From assembly GCF_963676685.1 (NCBI RefSeq), contig NC_092349.1, forward strand, positions 42,237,426 through 42,301,425: a stretch of 64,000 nucleotides of DNA, given 5' to 3'. The notes under the pieces are model-generated. The model was not told the DNA's origin. It saw only the letters and a list, made by a program, of their open reading frames with translations, and ran no database searches. Position 1 is the first letter of the stretch; each line of letters opens with the position of its first letter. The position numbers and the translations under genes are program-made. Origin of the DNA: Mytilus edulis. Its lineage: Eukaryota; Mollusca; Bivalvia; Mytilida; Mytilidae. Below are positions 11,552-23,261 of the stretch, one piece after another.

Positions 11552-11729
11552 GTTACATAGTGTGCTAGTGACCTAATACGGTATATATGGGGTCAGTAAA
11601 TTCCATATGGGGATTCGAGCGTATATGGGGTCAGTAAATTCCATATGGGGTGAGAGCGAAGCTCGAATCCCCATATGGAATTTACTGACCCCATATATAC
11701 CGTATTACGTCACTAGCACACTATGTAAC
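11552..11729. mobile_element. Foldback MITE with 69-base arms
   Basis: Arms 11552-11620 and 11661-11729 are near-perfect reverse complements, beginning gttacatagtgtgctagtga. The 40-base spacer holds a partial direct copy of the arm (gtatatggggtcagtaaatt). No clear target duplication was found. Confidence 0.75.
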
Positions 11730-11789
11730 GAATTTCTCTCACCGACTATTTTAACGTGTGAAATTAAGACTAGTGATTCTCAATATGAG

Positions 11790-12015
11790 CAAGTCTTCAA
11801 TACTGTTAGCATTTAGAAAATACTTCCATTGATCCTACAAAAACAAATACCAACAATAACGACTTGTAAGGTTTAAATGTGTTTTATGAACATATTTCAA
11901 TCTTAATCATCAACTTCTTCGTCTGTTGGAACTTTTAAGATTTTTTTTCAGTACCGTTTTGTTTTTATAAAGGGACATAACACCATTACTAACCGTGTAT
12001 GAAATAAGCCCTGTC
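11790..12015 (+). repeat. Repeat R, copy 1
   Basis: Matches the reverse complement of 34138-34378: aagtcttcaatactgttagc, aaaatacttccattg, aaagggacataacaccat and taaccgtgtatg in the same order. A second partial copy of the last part (aaagggacgtaactccac ... ccgtgtatggg) follows at 12037-12120. The copies lie between the two members of the duplicated gene pair but in opposite orientations. Confidence 0.65.
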
Positions 12016-12189
12016 CCCTTCTTACCTAATATGGAATATAAAGGGACGTAACTCCACTACTTACCGTGTATGGGATAAGCCCCGCCTCCCTACTAACCTT
12101 ATATTAAATATACACGGTTTGCACGCGGACGCTTTTAACCAATCATATTCCTGGAAATGTATAGGAGGTAAGATAAATACATTTATCCA

Positions 12190-12290
12190 TCATCCTACTA
12201 TCTGTTCAGTTCCCTTTGAGATTATTGATGGACATTTACATGTGTTGGTAGGCACAGAAATTTCCATAGTATCTGCCAGAATATACTGTC
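12190..12290 (-). pseudogene. Orphan terminal exon of a coiled-coil protein paralogue
   Basis: Read on the minus strand, an acceptor (tttcatttcag) is followed by 101 bases encoding QYILADTMEISVPTNTCKC and then PSIISKGTEQIVG and a stop. It is the same length, phase and stop position as the last exon of the intact gene at 35959-36059, with about four amino-acid changes in 32 plus silent ones. That pattern suggests the exon was once under selection. None of the five upstream exons can be found between 12.3 and 23 kb, so the gene is not complete here. Confidence 0.75.
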
Positions 12291-12569
12291 CTGAAATGAA
12301 AATAAATGATTTGTGCACTTTTGTACATACAAAAATATTAAATTGTATATGCGTGCAAATTAGTCTTTACATTGAGAAAATCGTTGTCAGTGACAGTTAG
12401 CTGACAATATACAACAAGAAGACATTTAGCATCCTTGACTAAGACGAACTTCATAGTTAGATAATAGGAAAACCTGCAGCAATGTTAATCGACATAGGCA
12501 ACATAACATTAAATCGACCAGTATATTTCTTTTTCACTTATGGGTAATACAAACCGCAAGGTATTTAAT

Positions 12570-13004
12570 TAAGGAAATTGTGTGGAATCAAATGATATTA
12601 CAAATACATGACACCAAAGCAGGGAATCTAGATTTAAACTTATGACGTAGAACAAAAGGATGAGATACCAAGGGGTTAAAAAAGAGAAACTGCCACCGAG
12701 GAAAGTATTTCCGAAAAGGAAAAGACAAAAAAACATCAAACATCAAACAGAACACATTTATACGATCAACATGATATTCCCAGCTTAAATTTTCATCAAT
12801 GTCAATTCCAAATAATTTGAAAGAATGGACATTTTCAATACATGTTTCGTTGACGGCAATACATAATTCTGATAGTTGTGTAATTTTTTGTTCTGAACCC
12901 AATTTCATACACTTAGTTTTTTGTGAATTAGTTTTCTTATTGTTATTGTAACACCAAGATTGTATAAAATCATTTTGTAATATACTGTTTATTTTTAGCT
13001 CATT
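12570..13004 (-). pseudogene. LINE reverse transcriptase relic, C-terminal half
   Basis: The minus strand reads WCYNNNKKTNSQKTKCMKLG and later ENVHSFKLFGIDIDENLSWE. This is the segment after the YADD motif in many animal non-LTR reverse transcriptases (the NPxKTxxM and LGVxID..L.W patterns). It continues into decayed sequence. The N-terminal half is at 14640-15044; the two are separated by an inserted repeat. Confidence 0.75.
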
Positions 13005-13821
13005 AGCCTGATGGGCCAAGTGAGCTTTTCTTATCACTTTGCGTCCGTCGTCCGTCGTCGTTAACTTTTACAGAAATCTTCTCCTCTGAAACTACTAAGG
13101 CAAATTTAACCAAACTTGCCCACAATCATCATTAGGGTATGTAGTTTAACAAATGTGTCCGTTGATCCGACCAGCCAACCAAGATGGCCGCCATGGCTAA
13201 AAATAGAACATAGGGGTGAAATATAGATTGTGCCTTATAACTCTGAAACCAAAACATTTAGAGCAAATCTGACATGGGTTAAAATTGTTTATCAAATCCA
13301 AATTTATCTGCCCTGAAATTTTCAGATGAATCGGACAACCGGTTGTTGGGTTGCTATCCCTTAATTGGTAATTTTAAGGAAATTTGGCCGTTTTTGGTCA
13401 TTATCTTGAATATTATTATAGATAGAGATAAACTGTAAACAGCAATAATGTTCAGCAAAGTAAATCTATAAATAAGTCAAATGACCAAAATGACCAGTTG
13501 ACCCCTTCAGGAGTTATTGCCCTGCATAGTCAATTTTTCAAATTTTTCTTAAATTTTTGTAATCTTTTACAAAAATCTCCTCTGAGACAAAATGTAACCA
13601 AACTTGTCCTGAATCATCAAAAGAATATCTAGTTTAAAAAATGTATCCGATGACCCTGCCGGCGAACCAAGATGGCAGACATGGCTTAAAATAGTACATA
13701 GGGTAAAATGTAGTTTTTGGTTTATTTAGCATTTAGAGAAAATCTGACTGGTGGCAAAAATGTTCATCAGATCTAGATATATCTGACCTGAAATTTTCAA
13801 ACAAATCCGACAACCAGTTGT

Positions 13822-13918
13822 CCCACAGGACAGTGGTATTGACTAAGATAGTGATAATGACCATTATGGTCATTATCGCTGTCGCAGTCAATACCACTGT
13901 CCTACGGGCAGTCCATGT
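13822..13918. repeat. Long palindrome centred near 13867
   Basis: The arm cccacaggacagtggtattg is matched by caataccactgtcctacggg on the other side, with gataatgacca / tggtcattatc at the centre. Confidence 0.75.
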
Positions 13919-14230
13919 ATCACGATAATGACCAGTTTTTCAAGAACTATTATGTTTATTTCATTAAAAAACCATGTTTTGGAAAATTCTCGTAAATTCA
14001 AAATGCCTAAAGCGAACTCGAGTAGTTGTACGATTTCTATGACAAAGAGTGAAGACCAGTCGTAGTAATACTGCCATTCATTTTAGTGTTATTTTTCAGT
14101 CTATAATTATTTAATCAAGTTATCTTTAATTTTATAATTAACGAAAACATATAATAAACAATTCAACAACTTAAATATAATATTAAAATCAGGAACATGT
14201 TTCATAAAAGGTGAATCTCTCTAAACAGAG

Positions 14231-14350
14231 AAACCACGCCCCACTGGTCAATAACAAAGAAATCACGCCCCAGCGGTCATTATCAGACGGAAACCACGCC
14301 ACAACGGTCATTATCAGACGGAAACCACACCCCACCGGTCATTATCATGT
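14231..14350. repeat. 31-bp minisatellite, four units
   Basis: The unit aaaccacgccccaccggtca followed by ttatcagacgg starts at 14231, 14260, 14291 and 14322. It shares the ggtcattatc motif with the palindrome upstream. Confidence 0.8.
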
Positions 14351-14639
14351 AAAAGTTCGTTAACGACCAGTTTTCTGGTCCGTTTTTTTCTGTTAATGAC
14401 CGATGGAATTTATTACTGAATAATAATGAATGCCATGTGACCCCTTTTTATCCAATAAGAGAATCTTATTCTCAACCGATATGAAATAATATTGTATCTA
14501 ATGATATCTTTTGCTATAAATTATGATTTAAACCTTATTTTACATGGTTTCCAAAGCATCAGTAAATACAGGTGAGCGACACGGGCTCTTTATAGCCTCT
14601 AGTTTCAATGTTTTATCATAAACATGTTGGATTTTTCAA

Positions 14640-15044
14640 CATGAAGTGGTAAATAATTTATATATGTTAAAATTAACAGATGACCTTAAATAGAACATTG
14701 AGGCACTCCATATTTTACAAACGATTTATCAGATTTAATGTTAGCGTATTGAACGTCTTGTTGTCTTTCAGACAAATATGCTTTTATCCAATCTTTCATA
14801 TGTTCTCCGATATCATAAAATGTTAACTTTTCTAAAAGTATGGCATGGTTAATAAGCTCAAAAGCCTTACTGAAAACACTGTACCAACTATTTCGCCATT
14901 ATCTAAATATTTCAACCATTCATCAATTAGTTTAGTCAGCGCTGTTTGACACAAATGATCTTGTCTGAAACCTGACTGAGCGATATATAACATTTTTTTT
15001 ATTGTGTAAAAATTCCTATAACTGTGTACATACATGTCTTTCAA
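14640..15044 (-). pseudogene. LINE reverse transcriptase relic, N-terminal half
   Basis: The minus strand reads IAQSGFRQDHLCQTALTKLI, then a frame break in the GTVFxDFSKAF motif (bases for the first aspartate region are lost), then ELINHAILLEKLTFYDIGEH and YGVPQCSI before a stop. These are reverse transcriptase motifs of a LINE (jockey/CR1-like type). At least one frameshift and one stop make it dead. Confidence 0.75.
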
Positions 15045-15150
15045 AAGTTTTAGATATTTACAGTTTTTTCTGCACCAGATGCGTATTTCGCCAATCAATA
15101 TCTCTTCAATGATGCTCGAGGCCAAAATATTTGGAAATCCAAAGCTTATT
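15045..15150 (-). repeat. Dispersed repeat family B, inverted copy
   Basis: ctgcaccagatgcgtatttc, tctcttcaatgatgctcgag and ggccaaaatatttgg are the complement of the copy at 59935-60145. Confidence 0.65.
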
Positions 15151-15829
15151 TAATTAAAATATTAAGAGCTATAAAAAAAAGAACCAAAATTATAGCCAAA
15201 ACTGGGTAAAAAGTAAAATCACAAAAATACTGAAATCCAAGGAAAATTCAAAAAGGAAAGTCCCCAATCAAATGGCAAAATCAAAAGTTCAAACACATCA
15301 AACGAATGGATAACAACTGTCATATTTCTGACTTGGTACAGGCATTTTCTTATGTAGAAAATGGTGGATTGAACCTGGTTTTATAGCTAGCTAAACTTCT
15401 CACTTGTATGACAGTCGCATCAAATTCCCTTTAATTGTCACCGATGTGTTATCATCTTAATCACTATCAAAACTACAAATGTAAAGAAGAAGCACAAAAA
15501 GGCATACATCAAAATTAACATCCTCATTATGCTTATATTATACGATTTTATTTATCTACGTAAAATGCACCCATTAAGGATGGAATGTTTTAAGTTCTGG
15601 TGTAAAATTGCGCGTTTGAAATTCGCACAGTTAGAAATAGAATCATTTTGGGGAAGGTCTAATAACAGGACAGATAGAACCAGGACAGTTATTTTCGATA
15701 CGTTTTTATCTGTAACTTTTGTTTTACTCAACATATTGTTAATTGTATAATGAAGAACTGAGTATTTACTAATATTATTTGTAAAAAAAAAAAAAAAAAT
15801 AGAAAATAACTAAGTTTAATTTTATGAAA
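15151..15829. other. Non-coding DNA without recognised features
   Basis: Overlapping short frames on both strands at 15529-15750 have no recognisable motif. Confidence 0.4.
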
Positions 15830-16310
15830 AAAATGGCTAAAATTGCCGTGAAAAGTTTACTTATAATTGAAATATTATCTCCAAAACAACTGTCTGGCAT
15901 AATATTTTTGTACGATTATAAAGTTTATGGAATATTTATTCTAAAAATCTATGATTTAATATTTTTTTCATCTTTTAAAGGGGAAAAAATCTGCCAGGAC
16001 AGTAGCCTTTCACGTTAGAAAATTTGTTGAAATTATTTCAAAATCAAAATATAAAGTTTAAAATCTTCTTCAAAATCAATGTCTGGTAAACAAATTTTAC
16101 TTCATTTGAAAGTTTAGAATATAAGCTTTATGAAAATATAAAATTATATGAACTTTAAAACAAACATTTTCATTAACGCGAAAAAAAATCTGCTAGGACA
16201 GTAGCCTACTCCGTTAAATTTTAAGGAAAAAATGGCTGAAATTGTCGAGAAAAGTTTACCTATAATTGTAATATTTTCTTCAGAACAATTGTCTATGCTT
16301 CCTCTAGTTA
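15830..16310. repeat. Diverged direct repeats
   Basis: aaaatggctaaaattgccgt ... aaaacaactgtct (from 15831) recurs as aaaatggctgaaattgtcga ... agaacaattgtct (from 16231). A second motif, aaatctgccaggacagtagc, at 15988 recurs at 16187. Confidence 0.6.
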
Positions 16311-17220
16311 TGGTTGTTTTTCTGTGGTTATAGTCGGTAATAAGGTATTGTTAACATGGCATACTTAATCTGCTGTACATAGTGATATTTGGTGACGATG
16401 TGGGATTAACAAAAAACTTGAAATGGCATACAGTACGAAATAAACAAAATTGCAAAATTGCACTAACGATACGATTAAAAATACAATGAACCTGACAGGG
16501 AGTCTTCATTATATAGCAAGGTTCATTTATGACAAGATATTGCCCCAAATTTCAACTTTATCAAGAAATAAGAAAAAAAACATATTTAAAATTGATCAAT
16601 TTCAAAAGCCTGAAGTTAAGCTCAGTAAAACAAATATTTTTATTATATTAAATGCACTTTAAAGACTGCTCATTTTTACGATCTTGTTAAAATACAATGA
16701 TTTTGTGCATTGTTCCGAGGTTTGGCTACAAACCAAAAAGTTCTGTTACCAACAATATTTAAATTGCTTCCCAAGACACACAAACAAATCTGAATATTGG
16801 AATACTGCAACAGTAAATCATGCTAAACTCTGTATAATTATTGGTAAATGTGCCAAAACTCACAACAACTCAAATCCTGCATCATAATCGATAAAAACTT
16901 CGTATTCCTAATTTGAGATGCCAAAAAGAAGTTTTTTTGTACTTGAAGTAATATCACAAAAACTTGCATATGAACGTTGTAGCGTATTGTCCTGATGAAA
17001 ATCTCTAAAATCTTTGGGCTCATTTAAGCCTTTCGTAAAACAACTCTTTTTATAATTTCACGGTTTTCCGTTTTAAACAATATATATTACGCATGGTTCC
17101 ATATTCTACATTATGTTTTGTGCTTATGGACAACCCTAACATAAAATAGAGTCGAAGCCACTTTTAAGTAAATTTCGCTAATGTTTGTTTCCGTAATTCT
17201 CTAAACGAACAGAAATAAAT
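16311..17220. other. AT-rich non-coding DNA
   Basis: Several 60-70 codon frames, none with a recognisable domain. Confidence 0.4.
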
Positions 17221-17223
17221 TAA

Positions 17224-17609
17224 AATTAAAGTTCAATTCTTCTTGAATAATTGATAGGTCTTTCCTTCCATTTTCTTTTAATTATACTGTCATAAATAAA
17301 TATATCATATATATATTGATTGATAAATTGATTGATTAGTTGGTTGGTTGGTTGGTTGGTTTATTAGTTAAACACTTGATACAGGGTCTCTTGCAACAAG
17401 CGAAAAAAAGAGACCTTGGATTCCGTATTAAACACATGAAACAAAAACATGTATTGAATGATTGATTGATTGATTGGTTGGTTGATTAAACACGTCGGTT
17501 AAATATGCTGGTTAAACACGTTGGTTGGTTAAACACGTTTAATAGGCTCAATTAAAACAAGCAAAAAAAACCCACCTTGGATCCCTTATGAAACACATTA
17601 AATGGAAAC

Positions 17610-17680
<71 letters not shown>

Positions 17681-18488
17681 GATTGATTGGTTGGTTGGTT
17701 GGTTTGTTGGTTTGGATTCAAACACACATAAAACTGTTTAAATAGTGCCAAAAACCACATAATTTGATGACCTTGACCTTTGACCTTGTGACCTTCGTCA
17801 AGGTCATTGCTCCACAAGGTCATTGCAAAAGACCCTATGGGTCAAGGACCTTTTGTTTAAGAGTTTTGCCTAAAAATGGCTTTTTAAAAACCATTAGTGG
17901 GAGTTATGTCCCTTACATGATGGTAAAATCAATATAGTCATAATGTAAAAAAGTTGCCCCTTAAAGTACCAATCATTTTTCACTGCTTAAATTTTCTGTA
18001 TCTATAACCGTTCAATAGTTATAGGGAAATGAAAAACTTTTGAAAATCTAAAATATGACCTTGACCTTTGACCTTGAACTATATTTTTAAGTTTTGGTCC
18101 AATGAACTCAAATCTGAAGACCCGCAGTCTTTACGACTTACGGTTCAATAGATTTATATGCATATCGAAAATTAAAATATTCAAGGGGAAATAACTCCTA
18201 TAATAAGTCACTGGATCGCTTCGGTTAAAATTATTTGAACTTGTATCATTTGGCAAGGAACATTTAAAAAAAACCATTTGCCGCTTAGTCTTATAGTTCA
18301 TGAGTTATAGCGATAACAGTGTTTTTTGTAATTGGGGAGATAACTCCTATAACGTAAATAGTACACTTCGGTGCCCTTAATACAAGATAGCTTTTATTGA
18401 CCCGATACTTGGTACCAAAGATTATTTTGATATCTTGCGTACTTTTCTTGGGGATTGACTTTGAAAACGGCGGAAGAAAAAGAATAAT
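17224..18488. repeat. Tandem unit 1 (1.26 kb) with short satellite core
   Basis: Begins aattaaagttcaattcttct, then aggtctttccttcc, a GATT/GGTT satellite core (17310-17705), and a 780-base unique part containing gaccttgacctttgacct repeats and ending in ggcggaagaaaaagaataat. The whole is repeated next to it in unit 2. Confidence 0.8.
17310..17705. repeat. GATT/GGTT satellite, short array
   Basis: Runs of gatt (about 17 copies at 17610-17690) and ggtt with intervening ttaaacacgttgg and a cassette reading ccttggatccc...atgaaacacatt. Confidence 0.85.
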
Positions 18489-21243
18489 AATTAAAGTTCA
18501 ATTCTTCTTGAATAATTGATAGGTCTTTCCTTCCATTTTCTTTTAATTATACTGTCATAAATAAAAATATCATATATATTGATTGATTAATTTATTGATT
18601 AGTTGGTTGATTGGTTTATTAATTAAACACTTGATATAGGGTCTCTTGAAACAAGCAGAAAAAAAGAGACCTTGGATTCCGTATTAAACACATGAAACGG
18701 AAACTTGCATTAATTAATGGAATTGATTGATTGATTGATTGGTTGGTTGGTTGGTTAAACACATTGGTTAAACACGTGGTATAGGGTTAATTTAAACAAG
18801 CGAAAAAAAAAGAGACATTAGATTCCGTATTAAACACATGAACCAGAAACATGCATTGGTTGTTTGATTGGTTGGTTGGTTGGTTAAACAAGTTGGTTTG
18901 GTTAAACATGTTGGTTAAACACGTTGGTTAAACACGTTGGTTAGTTAAACACATTGGATAGGCTCAATTACAACAAGGGAAGAAAAAAAGAGACCTTGGA
19001 TCCCGTATGAAACAGATGAAACGGAAACATGCATTGATTGATTGATTGATTGATTGGTTGGTTAAACACGTTGGTTGGTTAAACACGTTGGTTAAACATG
19101 TTGGTTGGTTAAACACGTTGATTGGTTAAACACCTTGATAGGCTCAATTAAAACAAGCGAAAAAAAAATTGGATCCCGTATGAAACACACAAAACATAAA
19201 CATGCATTGATTGATTGATTGATTGATTGGTTGGTTGGTTGGTTAAACACGTTGTTTGGTTAGTTAATCACGTTGGTTTAACATGTTGGTTCAACACGTT
19301 GGTTAAACACGTCGGTTAAACACGTTGGTTGGATTGGCTTAATTAAAACAAGCGAAAAAAAACACCTTGGATCCCGTATGAAACACATGAAACGGAAACA
19401 TGCATTGATTGATTGGTTAGTTGGTTGGTTAAACACGTTGGTTGGTTGGTTAAACACGTTGGTTAAACATGTTGGTTTAACACGTTGGTTAAACACGTTG
19501 GTTAAACACGTTGATTGGATAGGCTCAATTAAAACAAGCAAAAAAACCCACCTTGGATCCCGTATGAAACACATGAAACGGAAACATGCATTGATTGATT
19601 GGTTGGTTGGTTGGTTAAACACGTTGGTTGCTTAGTTAAACACGTTGGTTAAACATGTTGGTTTAACACGTTGGTTAAACACGTTGGTTAAACACGTTGG
19701 TTAAACACGTTGGTTGGATAGGCTCAATTAAAACAAGCGAAAAAAAACCTTGGATCCCGTATGAAACACATGAAACGGAAACATGCATTGTTTATTGATT
19801 GGTTGGTTAAACACGTTGGTTAAACACATTGGTTGGATAGGCTGAATTAAAACAAGCGGGGGAAAAAACCTTGGATCCCGTATGAAACACATGAAACGGA
19901 AACATGCATTGATTGATTGGTTTGTTGGTTGGTTTAACACGTTGGTTGGTTAGTTAAACACGTTGGTTAAACACGTTGGTTTAACACGTTGGTTAAACAC
20001 GTTGGTTAAACACGTTGGTTGGATAGGCTTTAAAACAAGCGGAAAAAAACCCTTGGATCCCGTATGAAACACATGAAACGGAAACATGCATTGATTGATT
20101 GGTTTGTTGGTTGGTTAAACACGTTGTTTGGTTAGTTAAACACGTTGGTTAAACACGTTGGTTTAACACGTTGGTTAAACACGTTGGTTAAACACGTTGG
20201 TTAAACACGTTGGTTAAACACGTTGGTTGGATAGGCTCAATTAAAACAAGCGAAAAAAAACCTTGGATCCCGTATGAAACACATGAAACAGAAACATGCA
20301 TTGATTGATTGGTTTGTTGGTTGGTTAAACACGTTGTTTGGTTAGTTAAACACGTTGGTTAAACACGTTGGTTTAACACGTTGGTTAAACACGTTGGTTA
20401 AACACGTTGGTTGGATAGGCTCAATTAAAACAAGCGAAAAAAAACCTTGGATCCCGTATGAAACACATGAAACAGAAACATGCATTGATTGATTGGTTTG
20501 TTGGTTGGTTAAACACGTTGTTTGGTTAGTTAAACACGTTGGTTAAACACGTTGGTTTAACACGTTGGTTAAACACGTTGGTTGGATAGACTCAATTAAA
20601 ACAAGCGGAAAAAAAACCTTGGATCCCGTATGAAACACATGAAAAGGAAACATGCATTGATTGATTGGTTTGTTGGTTGGTTAAACACTTTGGTTGGTTA
20701 GTTAAACACGTTGGTTAAACACGTTGGTTAAACACGTTGGTTTAACACGTTAGTTAAACACGTTGGTTAAACACGTTGGTTGGATAGGCTCAATTAAAAC
20801 AGGCGAAAAAAAAAAACCTTGGATCCCGTATGAAACACATGAAACGGAAACATGCATTGATTGATTGGTTAGTTAAACACGTTGGTTGGTTAGTTAAACA
20901 CGTTGATTTAACACGTTGGTTTAACACGTTGGTGAAACACGTTGGTTAAACACGTTGGTTAAACACGTTGGTTAAACACGTTGGTTGGATAGGCTGAATT
21001 AAAACAAGCGAAAAAAAACCAACATTGAATCCCGTATGAAACACATGAAACGGAAACATGCATTGATTGATTGGTTGGTTGGTTGGTTGGTTGTTTAAAC
21101 ACGTTGGTTAAACATGTTGGTTAAATTCGTTGGTTAAACACGTTGGTTAAACACGTTGGAAAGTGTCAATTAAATCAAGCGAAAAAAAAGAGACCTTGGA
21201 TCCCGTATTAAACACATGAAACGGAAACTTGCTTTGATTGATA

Positions 21244-21335
<92 letters not shown>

Positions 21336-22132
21336 GATTGATTGATTGGTTGGAATTCAAACACACATACAACTGTTTAAATAGTGCCAAAAAACACATA
21401 ATTTGATGACATTGACCTTTGACCTTGTGACCTTCGTCAAGGTCATTGCTCCACAAGGTCATTGCAAAAGACCGTATGGGTCAAGGACCTTTTGTTAAAG
21501 AGTTTTGCCTAAAAATGGCTTTTTAAAAACCATCAATGGGAGTTATGTCCCTTACATGATGGTAAAATCAGTATAGTCATAATGTAAAAAAGTTGCCCCT
21601 TGAAGTACCAATCATTTTTCACTGCTTAATTTTTCTGTATCTATAACCGTTCAATAGTTATAGGGAAATGAAAAACTTATGAAAATCTAAAATATGACCT
21701 TGACCTTTGACCTTGACCTATATTTTCTAGTTTTGGTCCAATGAACTCAAATCTGAAGACCCGCAGTCTTTATGACTTACGGTTCATGAGATTTATATGC
21801 ATATCGAAAATTAAAATATTCAAGGGGAAATAACTCCTATAATAAGTCACTGGATCGCTTCGGTTAAAATTATTTGAACTTGTATCATTTGGCAAGGAAC
21901 ATTTAAAAAAAAAACATTTGCCACTAAGTCTTATAGTTCATGAGTTATAGCGATAACAGTGTTTTTTGTAATTGGGGAGATAAATCCTATAAGGTAAATA
22001 GTACACTACGGTGCCCTTAATACAAGATAGCTTTTATTAACCCGATACTTGGTTCCAAAGATTATTTTGATATCTTGCGTACTTTTCTTGGGGATTGACT
22101 TTGAAAACGGCGGAAGAAAAAGAATAATAATT
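18489..22132. repeat. Tandem unit 2 (3.6 kb) with expanded satellite core
   Basis: Has the same start and end as unit 1: aattaaagttcaattcttct at 18489, and a 780-base tail at 21355-22132 that is nearly identical to 17705-18488. The extra 2.4 kb is entirely satellite expansion. Confidence 0.85.
18575..21355. repeat. Composite satellite: GATT, GGTT and 13-bp TTAAACACGTTGG
   Basis: About a dozen higher-order units of 120-215 bases. Each carries a fixed cassette (ggataggctcaattaaaaca, ccttggatcccgtatgaaac, ggaaacatgcattgattgat) and then a variable number of ggtt and ttaaacacgttgg subrepeats. Unit length varies because the 13-mer count varies. Frames rich in INQS or VGWLN are artefacts of the 4-base repeats. 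Confidence 0.9.
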
Positions 22133-23260
22133 AAAAACCAATTGTTCAGAGAACAATTGAAGGTCTTTCCATATCAAAGAAATTTTGATAAGAAGATAGT
22201 TGTTCATACTGATACGATAAATAATGGTTTAATCATATTTTTAAGTGATATAAAGGAGATAATATGCTACTTCCGGTGAAATGAATGTCACTTCCGGTCT
22301 AATATGATAGCTTCTTTCACACTGATTCCAAAAATATATAGTTTCTATATACTTTTGTATTTAGAATGGGAGATACATGGTCACTTCGTTGGAAGTCATT
22401 TTTAGTCTTCAGTAATCAGTTTATGTATCTATATGACAAAATATATGGATTCTGAGTACTTTTATACGAAAAAATTGCAAAAAAAGGTTACTTCCGGTTT
22501 TCTCAAGGTCACTTCCGGTAGTCATTTTTCAAGGTCATTTGTCATCCAACCTTTTGCACAAGGTCAAATGCCATTAAAATGCACTTAGTTGAAGTTATAA
22601 TCAAATAACCTCATATCAAGACATTTCAGGGGCACTAACTCCTATTAGATGCTATTTAATTGTATCTGACCAAATGTAACATATCTTCATAACTATATAG
22701 CAATCATTTTGCACTTGTTCTTTAATATGTACCTTTTCAAGGGTTGGAGAAAATGCAAAAACATGGAAAATTCCGAATTTAGAACTGGACCTTGACCTTT
22801 GACCTTGACCCCATTTTCTAATAAAGGGCCTAGGGATCTCAAATAAATACATTCCAGGGTTATACGGTTGACGGTTTATTAGTTAATAACACATATTGAG
22901 AAAATAATTTTGTAAAGGTAGATAACTCCTATAAAATTTCATCGAATCGCTTCGATCCAAATAAGCCAAATTTTCCTTAGGATGTAACGAACAATTTGTA
23001 AAAAGAATTTTGTCGCTATCTTTTTTTGTTACAAAGGAGATGCACTCTGATGATAAACAGTGAATAGGGAGATAACTCTTACAAAGAAAAGTGTTCGGCT
23101 TAGCAGGGTTAAATGTAAAAGCGCATAAACTGTACGATACAATATGAGAAATATCTAAGCGACATATTGCGAAACAAACATTTGTCGCAATATCAAAATT
23201 AGGCGGAAGAAAAAAAAAAAAAAAAAAAAAATAATAATAATAATAATCAGAAGAAATACA
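22133..23260. repeat. Third, diverged copy of the unit tail, with ACTTCCGGT motifs
   Basis: From about 22550 the sequence follows the tail of units 1 and 2 in order but diverged (actaactcctat, ccttgacctttgaccttgac, agataactcctata, atcgcttcga, gggagataactc, ggcggaagaaaaaa). Four ACTTCCGGT motifs lie between 22268 and 22518. It ends in a long A run and (AAT)n. Confidence 0.65.
23211..23247. repeat. A-run and (AAT)n microsatellite
   Basis: Over twenty A residues followed by six aat units, at the end of the diverged unit. Confidence 0.9.
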
Positions 23261-23261
23261 A

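Larger units (their letters stand above)
13005..14639 (+). repeat. Repeat inserted in the LINE relic
   Basis: Starts with agtgagcttttcttatcact and gtccgtcgtccgtcgtcgtt. It contains two tandem diverged halves (13070-13440 and 13550-13820) sharing the ordered landmarks tctcctctga, aaccaaacttg, aaccaagatggc and acataggg. The same family is, from memory, common in mussels. It also contains a 97-base palindrome (13822-13918) and a 31-bp minisatellite (14231-14350). Confidence 0.65.

Noticed and set aside
12119-12400. Plus-strand frame of 93 codons
   Set aside because: It is antisense to the orphan terminal exon at 12190-12290, which fits a splice acceptor, phase and paralogue on the minus strand.
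15529-15750. Opposed 60-73 codon frames
   Set aside because: No domain or splice support; typical chance frames.
18575-21355. CRISPR array
   Set aside because: The window is eukaryotic; units have variable lengths with nested simple repeats and no unique spacers.
17548-21462. Frames rich in INQS, QPTNQ or VGWLN
   Set aside because: Produced by GATT and GGTT repeats and the satellite cassette; no start, splice or domain support.
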